A DNA stretch of 64,000 nucleotides from Pseudoalteromonas sp. P1-9 (lineage in GTDB: Bacteria; Pseudomonadota; Gammaproteobacteria; Enterobacterales; Alteromonadaceae). The translations under genes were made by a program, and so were the position numbers. Location of the stretch: positions 85,399-149,398 of the forward strand of contig NZ_LKBD01000007.1 of assembly GCF_001399975.1 (NCBI RefSeq), in the 5' to 3' direction. Below are positions 1 through 9,182 of this stretch, in pieces. Under the pieces are notes generated by a model, which was not told the DNA's origin, searched no databases, and worked only from the letters and a program-made list of their open reading frames with translations. Positions within the stretch are counted from its first letter, which is position 1. Every line of letters begins with the position of its first letter.

Positions 1-1
1 G

Positions 2-973
2 AGTTTGATTCTTGATATCTTTGCGCAAAGAGCGCGTACTCATGAAGGTAAGCTACAAGTAGAACTTGCGCAATTACGCCATATTTCTACCCGATTGATT
101 CGAGGTTGGACGCACCTTGAGAGGCAAAAAGGGGGGATAGGTTTACGAGGTCCGGGTGAAACCCAGCTTGAAACCGACCGCCGTTTAATTCGTGGCAAAA
201 TTAAAAATATTTTAAAGCGCTTAGAAAAAGTAGCTAAACAACGTGAACAAGGACGCCGCGCACGAAACCGAAATGAAATTCCAACCGTATCATTAGTTGG
301 CTATACCAATGCGGGTAAATCAACCTTGTTTAATCGCATCACTGACAGTGATGTATATGCGGCGGATCAGTTGTTTGCGACGCTTGACCCAACACTTCGT
401 AAAATTGAGGTGCCAGATTTGGGACCAACAATTCTTGCCGATACTGTTGGTTTTATTAGGCATTTACCGCATGACTTAGTCGCTGCGTTTAAATCAACGT
501 TAGCTGAGACCCGTGAAGCGGATTTACAACTTCACGTGATTGATGTCGCAGATGCAAGGCGTCAAGAAAATATCGAACAAGTACAAGATGTACTGAGAGA
601 AATCGATGCTGATGAAGTACCGCAGTTATTGGTTTACAACAAAATCGATTTAGTGGAAGAGGTGTCTCCACGTATTGATCGTAATGATGAAGGTAGACCT
701 ATTCGCGTTTGGTTATCAGCGCAAACTGGGATAGGTTGTGAGCTATTGCTTGAAGCGATTGGCGAATGCTTAGCGGAACAAATGTTCCATGAAAATATGC
801 GCATTCCGCCGCAATTAGGTCGCTTACAAGGTGCGCTTTATCGATTAAATGCGGTGCAAGCTGAAAACTTTGATGAGCTGGGTAATTGGCTATTAGATGT
901 TAGATTACCTATGTCAGACTGGCAGCGCTTGAAAAAAGAGTTCGGTGGGCAAATACAAGAATTAGTGGTTTAA
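2..973 (+). CDS. hflX: GTPase HflX, 5'-truncated by window edge
   Basis: HflX is a ribosome-associated GTPase that splits stalled or heat-damaged 70S ribosomes. The reading frame is already open at the first bases, so the N-terminal part (roughly 100 residues against the 426-residue E. coli protein) lies outside the window. The TTG at position 5 is an internal codon, not a start. Visible motifs, numbered from that TTG: a conserved glycine-rich stretch (GGIGLRGPGETQLETDRR, about 43-60), G1 GYTNAGKST at about 99-107, G3 DTVG near 146 and G4 NKID near 212. It is followed by hflK and hflC, as in E. coli. Identification is firm. Confidence 0.96.
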   Translation, partial: SLILDIFAQRARTHEGKLQVELAQLRHISTRLIRGWTHLERQKGGIGLRGPGETQLETDRRLIRGKIKNILKRLEKVAKQREQGRRARNRNEIPTVSLVGYTNAGKSTLFNRITDSDVYAADQLFATLDPTLRKIEVPDLGPTILADTVGFIRHLPHDLVAAFKSTLAETREADLQLHVIDVADARRQENIEQVQDVLREIDADEVPQLLVYNKIDLVEEVSPRIDRNDEGRPIRVWLSAQTGIGCELLLEAIGECLAEQMFHENMRIPPQLGRLQGALYRLNAVQAENFDELGNWLLDVRLPMSDWQRLKKEFGGQIQELVV

Positions 974-1022
974 CTTTTCAAAAATATTTGTTTACCGTAA
1001 AAATTAGAAAATCCCCTAAGGT

Positions 1023-1040
1023 TTTGGTAAATTTACCAAA
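1023..1040. promoter_or_regulatory. 18-bp perfect palindrome upstream of hflK
   Basis: TTTGGTAAATTTACCAAA is a perfect 18-base palindrome 35 bases before the hflK start. A second small palindrome, TTTACCGTAAA, lies at 991-1001 and shares the TTTACC half. There is no U-run, so it is not a terminator. An operator for an hflK promoter is possible, but I do not recognise the regulator. Confidence 0.4.
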
Positions 1041-1074
1041 GTTTAATTTTAATTTTTAATATTGGAGTGACGCT

Positions 1075-2244
1075 ATGGCCTGGAACGAGCCGGGTAACAA
1101 TGGCAACGACAAAGACCCATGGAATAACAAGGGCGGTCGAGATCAGGGTCCACCTGATTTAGATGAAGTGTTCCGCAAATACGGCGACCGCTTTGGTGGC
1201 TTATTTGGCGGCAAAAAAGGATCAAGCAACGGCGGTTTAAGTGGCCCTGCACTGGTATTTGTTTTAATTATCGCTATTACTGTTTGGGCTATTAGTGGTT
1301 TTTACACGGTGAAAGAAGCAGAGCGTGGTGTTGTATTACGCTTCGGTCAGTTCCATGAAGTTGCTATGCCAGGTCTTCGTTGGAAAATGACGTTTGTTGA
1401 TCGTGTCATCCCTGTAGATATTGAAGCAGTGCGTTCGCTTTCTGCATCAGGCTTTATGCTTACTGAAGATGAGAACGTGGTAAGTGTTGAGTTTGTGGTT
1501 CAGTACCGCGTTACCGATGCATATTTATACCGCTTCAGCGTAACGGATGCAGATCACAGCTTACAGCAAGCGCTTGATAGTGCACTGCGTTATGTTGTTG
1601 GTCATGCAAAAATGGATGATGTATTAACGAAAGGCCGTGAGCAGGTGCGTCAAGACACTTGGCAGGAACTTGAGAAAATTATCACGCCATACAACTTAGG
1701 TATCGTACTGACAGACGTTAACTTTAAAGATGCGCGTCCACCGGCAGAAGTGAAAGATGCGTTTGATGATGCAATTGCAGCACAAGAAGATGAAGAGCGT
1801 TTTATTCGTGAAGCTGAAGCATATCAACGTGAGATTGAACCAACTGCGCGTGGTCGTGTAACACGTATGACGCAAGAAGCAGAAGCGTATAAAGAGCGTG
1901 TAACGCTTGAAGCGCAGGGTGAAATTGCACGTTTTGAACGCCTATTACCAGAATACCAAGCTGCTAAAGAAGTAACGCGTCAGCGTCTTTATATCGATGC
2001 GATGGAAGAAGTATTAGGTAATACGTCAAAGGTAATTGTTGATGTAGAAGGTGGTAATAATATGATGTATTTACCGCTCGATAAAATTATTCAGCAATCG
2101 AAAGAAAACGCAACGCCTGCTCGTCAACGCAATGACGTTGATAATTTAAGACAGCAACTAGGTACAACGAAAAACAGTCAGCTAAATTCAGCGAATGACC
2201 GCTACTCTAGCGACCGTTATAACTCTGGGAGATACAATCAATGA
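1075..2244 (+). CDS. hflK: Membrane protease regulator HflK
   Basis: HflK is an SPFH (band 7) protein that forms a ring-like complex with HflC around the FtsH protease and tempers its activity on membrane substrates. The Gly/Asn-rich cytoplasmic N-terminus (WNEPGNNG..., about 1-55) is typical. One membrane segment spans about 58-78 and is followed by the SPFH domain (about 80-260), a charged helical coiled-coil region, and a Gln/Asn/Ser/Tyr-rich tail after about 345. The ATG has GGAG a few bases upstream. Its stop overlaps the hflC start by four bases (ATGA), indicating translational coupling of the two subunits. Length of 389 residues is slightly below the E. coli 419. Confidence 0.96.
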   Translation: MAWNEPGNNGNDKDPWNNKGGRDQGPPDLDEVFRKYGDRFGGLFGGKKGSSNGGLSGPALVFVLIIAITVWAISGFYTVKEAERGVVLRFGQFHEVAMPGLRWKMTFVDRVIPVDIEAVRSLSASGFMLTEDENVVSVEFVVQYRVTDAYLYRFSVTDADHSLQQALDSALRYVVGHAKMDDVLTKGREQVRQDTWQELEKIITPYNLGIVLTDVNFKDARPPAEVKDAFDDAIAAQEDEERFIREAEAYQREIEPTARGRVTRMTQEAEAYKERVTLEAQGEIARFERLLPEYQAAKEVTRQRLYIDAMEEVLGNTSKVIVDVEGGNNMMYLPLDKIIQQSKENATPARQRNDVDNLRQQLGTTKNSQLNSANDRYSSDRYNSGRYNQ

Positions 2245-3116
2245 AAAACTTTGGTTTAGTTATTGTTGTTATTCTAGCGATGCTTAGTTTTTCTGGTCTG
2301 TTTGTGGTGCCAGAAGGTCAAAAGGCAATTGTATTAGAGTTTAGTAAAGTTAAGAAAGATAGCGAAGGTAACCCGGTTGTGTATGAACCAGGTCTGCAAT
2401 TTAAAATGCCGTTTATCTCTCAAGTACGTAAGCTAGATTCGCGTATTCAAACACTGGACGGTTCACCAGATCGTTTTGTAACAAGCGAAAAGAAAGACTT
2501 AATTGTTGATTCGTATGTTAAATGGCGTGTTAAAGACTTCAGTAAGTTTTACCTGCGCGCACGTGGTGATAAGCAATATGCTGAAACACTACTTAAGCAA
2601 AAGGTAAACAATGGTTTAAGAACTAACTTTGGTTCGCGCACAATTCGCGAGATTGTGTCAGGTGAGCGTAGCGCCCTAATGGAAGAGGCATTATCGCAAG
2701 CTTCTGAAAGTGCTGCGGAGTTAGGTATTGAAGTACTTGATGTACGTGTTAAGAAAATTAATTTACCGACAGAAGTAAGTAACTCAATTTTCCAACGTAT
2801 GCGCGCTGAGCGTTCTGCTGTAGCGAAAGAACACCGTTCTGAAGGTATGGAGAAGGCTGAGGAAATTCGCGCTGACGTAGACCGTCGTGTAACGGTTATG
2901 CTTGCTGATGCGGAGCGTAATGCACGAAGTGTACGCGGTGAAGGTGATGCGTTAGCAGCAAAAATTTATGCTGATGCGTACAACAAAGACGCAGAATTCT
3001 ATAGCTTCTTACGCAGCCTAGATGCTTATAAAGCAACCTTTAAAAACAAAGAAGACGTTATGGTGCTGAGCCCTGATAGTGACTTCTTTAAGTATATGAA
3101 GCAAACCGGTAAGTAA
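2241..3116 (+). CDS. hflC: Membrane protease regulator HflC
   Basis: HflC is the partner SPFH subunit of HflK in the HflKC-FtsH supercomplex. The 291-residue product has an N-terminal signal anchor (about 2-22), then the band-7 domain. Its first stretch, VVPEGQKAIVLEFSKV, matches the family, and long Glu/Arg/Ala-rich helices occupy about 185-245. Its ATG lies inside the hflK stop (ATGA overlap), so it is translated from the same message. A strong hairpin terminator follows 24 bases after the stop, marking the end of this transcription block. Length compares with 334 in E. coli. Confidence 0.96.
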   Translation: MKNFGLVIVVILAMLSFSGLFVVPEGQKAIVLEFSKVKKDSEGNPVVYEPGLQFKMPFISQVRKLDSRIQTLDGSPDRFVTSEKKDLIVDSYVKWRVKDFSKFYLRARGDKQYAETLLKQKVNNGLRTNFGSRTIREIVSGERSALMEEALSQASESAAELGIEVLDVRVKKINLPTEVSNSIFQRMRAERSAVAKEHRSEGMEKAEEIRADVDRRVTVMLADAERNARSVRGEGDALAAKIYADAYNKDAEFYSFLRSLDAYKATFKNKEDVMVLSPDSDFFKYMKQTGK

Positions 3117-3140
3117 ATTACCCAGTTGCAATATAATATT

Positions 3141-3168
3141 AAAAGCCCTGCACTTGCAGGGCTTTTTT
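3141..3168 (+). terminator. Rho-independent terminator after hflC
   Basis: A stem AAAGCCCTGC / GCAGGGCTTT with a four-base loop runs directly into a T-run. It lies between the hflC stop and the start of the small downstream gene, so some readthrough or a separate promoter must serve that gene. Confidence 0.9.
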
Positions 3169-3180
3169 ATGGAGAAAATA

Positions 3181-3372
3181 ATGAGCTTTGATGTATTGCT
3201 ATTGGCGTTTGCTTTGTTGTTAATTTTTGAAGGGCTTGGGCCTGCTTTATTTCCAGCGAAATGGCGCGAGTATTTACGCGAAATAGTGCAATTAGCTGAT
3301 CCGCAATTGCGGATGATAGGCGTTGTTTTAATCTTGATTGGTTGGCTGCTTTTTATGTGGTTAAAACCATAA
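3181..3372 (+). CDS. DUF2065 small membrane protein, YjeT-like
   Basis: This 63-residue protein has two hydrophobic segments (about 3-20 and 45-61) separated by a short basic loop containing WREYLREI. That layout and the FEGLGPALFP motif match the DUF2065/YjeT family, whose function is unknown. I chose the ATG at 3181 because GGAG sits six bases upstream. Upstream start codons in the same frame fall within the preceding terminator hairpin. As in E. coli it lies between hflC and purA. It is probably an inner-membrane peptide. Any role with HflKC is only suggested by the neighbourhood. Confidence 0.85.
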   Translation: MSFDVLLLAFALLLIFEGLGPALFPAKWREYLREIVQLADPQLRMIGVVLILIGWLLFMWLKP

Positions 3373-3455
3373 AATAAAAAACAACCAAGAGATAAAATAA
3401 AAATTAAATTTATTAGTAAATTATCTAAAAACAACAGTGCCTAATGAGCTTGTAT

Positions 3456-3464
3456 ATACCAATT
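3456..3464 (-). repeat. Intergenic AATTGGTAT repeat, copy 1
   Basis: Reads TAAATTGGTAT on the minus strand, in the gap between the yjeT-like gene and purA. One of six intergenic copies in this window (others at 4978, 35514, 48721, 51700 and 61466). Confidence 0.5.
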
Positions 3465-3535
3465 TAATTGAAGTTATTTAGATAAAATGATGAAAAAAGC
3501 TGCTAAACGGGGTGATCTTTGCCCCCATTTTTTGA

Positions 3536-3541
3536 TAGAAT
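3536..3541 (+). promoter_or_regulatory. Possible purA promoter -10 element
   Basis: TAGAAT, one mismatch from TATAAT, lies about 31 bases before the purA ATG. I see no convincing -35 hexamer at 16-18 bases. A GGGG/CCCC pairing just upstream (about 3509-3526), followed by T-rich sequence, could be a weak hairpin. The call is tentative. Confidence 0.35.
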
Positions 3542-3551
3542 CTGCGCCTAA

Positions 3552-4889
<1,338 letters not shown>

Positions 4890-4902
4890 ATTTAGTTTCT
4901 AG

Positions 4903-4930
4903 AAAAAAGCTGCAGTTTGCAGCTTTTTTT
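4903..4930 (+). terminator. Rho-independent terminator after purA
   Basis: A stem AAAAAAGCTGCA / TGCAGCTTTTTT with a three-base loop, ending in seven T, begins 13 bases after the purA stop. Confidence 0.92.
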
Positions 4931-4977
4931 ATGCCTAAAATTCAAAGGTTGGTATATATTTTGTATCAATTATTTTA

Positions 4978-4986
4978 AATTGGTAT
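4978..4986 (+). repeat. Intergenic AATTGGTAT repeat, copy 2
   Basis: Reads TAAATTGGTAT in the purA-motX gap. A relaxed relative, GGTTGGTATAT, occurs about 30 bases upstream in the same gap. Confidence 0.5.
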
Positions 4987-5118
4987 GAGCTCTAGTTGTG
5001 TTAAATAGTTGAACACGTTTATTGTGCTAACTATAAGTGTAGTGCAGTAGTTAGCTCACTGAATGATTAACTAGTTAAGTGAATTGACTTAATTGGCCTC
5101 GAATATCTGAGAATTATT

Positions 5119-5751
5119 ATGCGTTTATTTATGCGAACATTGTGTCAAACCTTTGCTGTAACAGGGCTACTTTTTAGCTCTGCAAATGTGCTTGCCGAAA
5201 ACCCTGAACTTCAAGCAGTGCAAATCTACAGCCAAGATGAACTCATTAAACTCATAAATAAAAATGAACATTTAACACGAGTAAAGCTCGATGATTGTCA
5301 ACTTGTGCAAGATATCGAAGCGCGTGCAAGTAAAATGAAAGTCCCCGCATATCAGTTTTTATATGGCGATATGTTGGCGTATGCAGTGTGTGTAGAGCGC
5401 GATGTTGATCTTGGCGTGTATTACATGCGCGAAGCGGCAGATCAGGGCTTAGCGGCGGCGCTAGAGCAACTTGGTCGCTATTACCATGTTGGCCAATTAG
5501 TGCAGCGCGATATCAATAAAGCCATTATTTATCTACGCGAGGCCGCATCGCTTGGTAATTTAAATGCGCAAATTAGGCTTGTTGATTTGTTTAACGCGGG
5601 GCTTGGTAGCCCTCGCGATTTTGAAGATGCATACCGCTGGCTCAATGGCGCTTTAATTTACGACAAAAAGCGCCATCAAGAAGTCGCGAAAAAGCTCGCA
5701 TTACTCGCTGAAAAAATGCCACCGAGTGCGTTAGCCCGTGCCAAAAAATAG
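5119..5751 (+). CDS. motX: Sodium-type flagellar motor protein MotX
   Basis: MotX is a periplasmic T-ring protein needed to assemble the PomA/PomB stator in sodium-driven polar flagella. The 210-residue product starts with a signal peptide cleaved near residue 26 (VLA/EN). It carries Sel1-like repeats over about 77-180 (patterns such as YYMREAADQGLAAALEQLGRYY) and two cysteines, near 60 and 91, in the mature part. The body matches Vibrio MotX closely, including LYGDMLA, ALEQ.GRYY and DYEDAYRWL-like stretches. In Vibrio cholerae motX also neighbours purA, which supports the call over a generic Sel1 protein. It converges on recG with only 19 bases between them. Confidence 0.9.
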   Translation: MRLFMRTLCQTFAVTGLLFSSANVLAENPELQAVQIYSQDELIKLINKNEHLTRVKLDDCQLVQDIEARASKMKVPAYQFLYGDMLAYAVCVERDVDLGVYYMREAADQGLAAALEQLGRYYHVGQLVQRDINKAIIYLREAASLGNLNAQIRLVDLFNAGLGSPRDFEDAYRWLNGALIYDKKRHQEVAKKLALLAEKMPPSALARAKK

Positions 5752-5770
5752 AATGCCATTTGCCTAAAGA

Positions 5771-7849
5771 TTATGCCTGTGCGAAATGTTCTTTATCGGG
5801 CAGCCAACGGGCAATAATTTGCTCAGCAAGGTCGTTATGTTCAGTTAAAAAGCGTTTAGCGACGGGCCTAACTTGTTCTACTAGTGCTTTGTCTCGCACA
5901 AGATCAGCAATTCTAAATTCGGCAAGTCCCGTCTGTTTTGTACCAAGCACTTCGCCGGGTCCACGGATCTCTAAATCTCGCTCTGCAATGACAAAGCCGT
6001 CATTGCTATCGCGCAGTACTCCTAAGCGTTTTTGACCTGTGTTAGATAGCGGAGGGTGATATAGTAGTACGCAATGCGATGCGACTGAGCCACGGCCAAC
6101 ACGGCCGCGTAATTGGTGTAGTTGAGCAAGGCCTAAGCGTTCTGGATTTTCAATAATGATCAAGCTGGCATTAGGTACATCAACACCAACCTCTATCACG
6201 GTTGTAGCAACTAGTACGTCTATTTTTCCCGCTTTAAACTCCGACATGATGAATTGTTTTTCACTTGGTTTCATACGGCCGTGAACTAATTCGATAGCAA
6301 CATCGGGTAGCGCTTTCGCTAATTCTTTTGCGCTATCCTCTGCAGCTTGACATTGCAATGCTTCAGATTCTTCTATTAGCGTGCAAACCCAATAAACCTG
6401 ACGCTTGTCTTGCAGCACCGACTGCTGTACACGGTTAATAATGTCTTGGCGGCGGGTATCAGGAATAGCCACTGTTGTAATAGGTGTTCTGCCCGGTGGC
6501 AATTCATCAATAATCGATGTTTCTAAATCGGCATAGGCGGTCATTGCTAAGGTGCGTGGAATAGGGGTTGCGGTCATAACCAACTGGTGTGGGTAGCAAT
6601 TGCCATTACGGCCTTTTTCACGTAACTCTAAACGTTGGTGCACGCCAAAACGGTGTTGCTCATCAATAATAATCAGTGCGAGATTATTAAAGCTCACTTG
6701 TTCTTGGAATAACGCATGCGTGCCGACAATCATTTGCGCTTCACCGGAGGTTATTTGCTCAAGTGTTACAGTGCGTTCTTTACCTTTAGTTTTCCCCGCT
6801 AACCACGCAATTTTAACGCCTAATGGTTCAAACCAAGCTCGAAAAGCGTTAGCGTGCTGCTCGGCTAAAATCTCGGTAGGTGCCATTAAGGCAACTTGAT
6901 AACCTTGGCTAATTGCCGTAAGTGCTGACATTGCCGCTACCAACGTTTTTCCCGAACCAACATCGCCTTGTACTAATCGCATCATAGGGTAGGGCTGAGT
7001 CAGATCGTGTTTAATTTCTGCCACTACACGCTGTTGCGCATTAGTAGGTTGGAAAGGTAGCTGGGTAAGTAGTTGTGGCTCAAGAGAATTGGTTGGTGGC
7101 AAGGTTACCGCCTGATGCACTTGTCCTTTGGCACGCAGTTTTAAGAGGCTTAAATTTTGCGCCAGTATTTCTTCAAATGCGAGTCGTTGCTGAGCAGGGT
7201 GAAGCCCTTGCTCAAGCAAGAGTGTACTTTCTTCAGGACTCGGTTTGTGAAGCGTTAGCAAGGCTTTTTTTAAGCTGTACCCTTGTGGTTGGTACTGAGC
7301 CGGCAATAACTCCTGAATATCATAGCGCTCTAGTAAAGCTACAGCCTGATTACTCAGTTTGCGTAGTGAAAGCTGCTTTAAACCTTCCGTTGTTGGGTAA
7401 ACGGGTGTAAGTGATTCTTCAACTTGGCTTGTGACATTCTCATCGATGATTTTATATTCGGGATGAGCCATTTCATAGCCGTTCCTACCGCGGCGAATTT
7501 CTCCAAAACAGCGTATTCTGCTGCCTGCAGTTAAATTATTTTTTTGCGCAGCGGTAAAAGTGAAAAAGCGTAAGGTTAGTCTGCCTGTGCCATCGTTAAC
7601 TTGGCAATTAAGCATGCGGCGTTTACCAAAGCTGATATTGGTATTTTCAATAGTCGCTTCGATGCTGACATGGTAGTGCGCTTGCAGCTCGCAAATAGGA
7701 TAAATGCGAGTGCGATCTTCATAGCGCAGCGGTAAATGAAAGAGTAAGTCTTGTACGGTAAAAATATGCAGCTTTGCTAAACGCTCTGCAATTTTAGGCC
7801 CAGCACCTTTCAGTTCAGTGATGGGGTATGAGGCAAGATCAATTGCCAT
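5771..7849 (-). CDS. recG: ATP-dependent DNA helicase RecG
   Basis: RecG remodels stalled replication forks and branch-migrates Holliday junctions. The 692-residue product (E. coli 693) has an N-terminal helix-hairpin part (ELKGAGPKIAERL near 12-24), the OB-fold wedge domain (about 60-150), Walker A GDVGSGKT at about 295-302, the DEQH box at about 396-399 with the family-typical HRFG that follows, and a C-terminal helicase lobe with GRVGRG. It is the last gene of the gmk-rpoZ-spoT-ridA-FapA-asnC-trmH-recG run and lies 89 bases after trmH. No terminator is visible before motX on the opposite strand. Confidence 0.97.
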   Translation of the reverse strand: MAIDLASYPITELKGAGPKIAERLAKLHIFTVQDLLFHLPLRYEDRTRIYPICELQAHYHVSIEATIENTNISFGKRRMLNCQVNDGTGRLTLRFFTFTAAQKNNLTAGSRIRCFGEIRRGRNGYEMAHPEYKIIDENVTSQVEESLTPVYPTTEGLKQLSLRKLSNQAVALLERYDIQELLPAQYQPQGYSLKKALLTLHKPSPEESTLLLEQGLHPAQQRLAFEEILAQNLSLLKLRAKGQVHQAVTLPPTNSLEPQLLTQLPFQPTNAQQRVVAEIKHDLTQPYPMMRLVQGDVGSGKTLVAAMSALTAISQGYQVALMAPTEILAEQHANAFRAWFEPLGVKIAWLAGKTKGKERTVTLEQITSGEAQMIVGTHALFQEQVSFNNLALIIIDEQHRFGVHQRLELREKGRNGNCYPHQLVMTATPIPRTLAMTAYADLETSIIDELPPGRTPITTVAIPDTRRQDIINRVQQSVLQDKRQVYWVCTLIEESEALQCQAAEDSAKELAKALPDVAIELVHGRMKPSEKQFIMSEFKAGKIDVLVATTVIEVGVDVPNASLIIIENPERLGLAQLHQLRGRVGRGSVASHCVLLYHPPLSNTGQKRLGVLRDSNDGFVIAERDLEIRGPGEVLGTKQTGLAEFRIADLVRDKALVEQVRPVAKRFLTEHNDLAEQIIARWLPDKEHFAQA

Positions 7850-7938
7850 AGCTGTCCTTTCGTTTTTACCGTCCTTGGTTTTTAACAGGTTAAGTTTAAA
7901 GTTGCAATAGATAACTGTAAAAATAACCAGTGTTTGGC

Positions 7939-8637
7939 TTAGGCTTTTTTAACGAAACGTAGGGTATTCCAAAATGCTTCATCAGCCACAATTTCACCCT
8001 CGTCATCAAGTTCTGGATATGGCAGGCCTTTTAAGCGGCACTGCTGCGCGATAATTGGGTGACAGCCTTCAAATAGCAGGGTGTGCTTAGTGTTTTTATC
8101 TAAGTGGTCATTAGGCTGATACATGTCTGCATTTTCGCGCTGACGCTGGGCTTCGTAAAGAATTAACGCTGCAGCAACGGATACATTCAATGACTGCACC
8201 ATGCCTTCCATTGGAATGATAATATGCTGGTCCGCATGAGCGAGAGCTTTGTCGGAAATACCATCGCGTTCTTGGCCAACAATAACGGCAGTTGGCTTAG
8301 TGTAATCAATTTCACGAAAATCAACGGCGCTATCTGATAGGTTTGTCGCTAAAATTTGCACGCCTGGAATTTGTTCACGAAGTACTTTTACCGCATCATC
8401 AATATCATCGTGCATATGGGTTTCCACCCAGTTTTTACTACCACCCGATGTATTATTCGTTAAACGACGCTGTTCTCTTGGCCAAACCGCATGAACATGG
8501 TGACAACCAACGGCGTCAGCGGTTCTAACAATTGCTGATAAGTTATGATGTTTGTGCACTTCGTCTAAGCACACAGTTAAATCAAGTTGACGTTTGTCGA
8601 GTACAGATTTTACGCGTTTGTAACGGTTATCGGCCAT
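7939..8637 (-). CDS. trmH: tRNA (guanosine-18-2'-O)-methyltransferase TrmH
   Basis: TrmH (SpoU) methylates the ribose of G18 in the tRNA D-loop using SAM. The 232-residue protein shows all three SPOUT motifs: NLSAIVRTADAVG (about 32-44, with the catalytic Arg), GQERDGIS (about 121-128), and a knot region IPMEGMVQSLNVSVAAAL (about 141-158). The C-terminal basic extension typical of TrmH is present, so this is TrmH rather than a minimal SPOUT paralogue. In E. coli trmH directly follows spoT. Here ridA, a FapA protein and asnC lie between them. Confidence 0.95.
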   Translation of the reverse strand: MADNRYKRVKSVLDKRQLDLTVCLDEVHKHHNLSAIVRTADAVGCHHVHAVWPREQRRLTNNTSGGSKNWVETHMHDDIDDAVKVLREQIPGVQILATNLSDSAVDFREIDYTKPTAVIVGQERDGISDKALAHADQHIIIPMEGMVQSLNVSVAAALILYEAQRQRENADMYQPNDHLDKNTKHTLLFEGCHPIIAQQCRLKGLPYPELDDEGEIVADEAFWNTLRFVKKA

Positions 8638-8715
8638 GATTATTCTCCGGAAAATTCGCGGCGATTATACCTAGCTGGTGTGTCTCTCGCAATTATTCTG
8701 CACCACAGTGAAATG

Positions 8716-9174
8716 TTATGGCGTTACATCTCGGTTAATTGGGTTTTGTAAGGAGATTAAGGTCTCGGTTGATTGGATTACGTCAATGGCCTGAATTTTA
8801 TTGATTAGCACGTCTTGCAGGTGATCAATTGAACGTGTCACAACCTTAATAAAAATACTGTAATTACCTGTGGTGTAATAGGCTTCTACCACTTCTTCTA
8901 ACGCTTCTAAGCGCTTGATAGTGTCGGGATAATCTTTGGCATTTTTTAAGTTAATACCAATAAAACAACATACGTCGTAACCTAGATTTTTTTCGTTAAT
9001 AGAAACTTTTGTGCCCGTAATAATATTGGCTTGTTTCATTTTCTCAACACGTACGTGAATTGTGCCGGCACTGACTTCAAACTTTTTTGCTAGCTCAGCA
9101 TAAGGCACGCGCGCGTTGTCCATCAACGCGTGCAGAATCGATTTGTCGAGATTATCCATTTTGTATTGGGTCAT
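8716..9174 (-). CDS. asnC: Lrp/AsnC-family regulator AsnC
   Basis: This 152-residue regulator has an N-terminal winged helix-turn-helix (about 5-65; YAELAKKFEVSAGTIHVRVEK) and a C-terminal RAM ligand-binding domain (about 70-140; CCFIGINLKNAKDYP and AYYTTGNYSIFIKV). Its length and many stretches (VEKMKQANIITG, LINKIQAIDVIQSTETLI) match E. coli AsnC, an asparagine-responsive regulator of asnA. No asparagine synthetase gene is nearby, so its targets here are unknown. It starts 8 bases after the FapA-like gene ends and is probably co-transcribed with it. Confidence 0.88.
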   Translation of the reverse strand: MTQYKMDNLDKSILHALMDNARVPYAELAKKFEVSAGTIHVRVEKMKQANIITGTKVSINEKNLGYDVCCFIGINLKNAKDYPDTIKRLEALEEVVEAYYTTGNYSIFIKVVTRSIDHLQDVLINKIQAIDVIQSTETLISLQNPINRDVTP

Positions 9175-9182
9175 AATTTTGG

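Noticed and set aside
3018..3434. Minus-strand open frame of 138 codons over the hflC end and the yjeT-like gene
   Set aside because: It covers a strong + strand terminator and two recognised genes; composition is low-complexity and no family is recognisable.
3500..3535. Riboswitch or leader structure before purA
   Set aside because: Only a short GGGG/CCCC pairing is present; no purine-riboswitch core motifs are seen.
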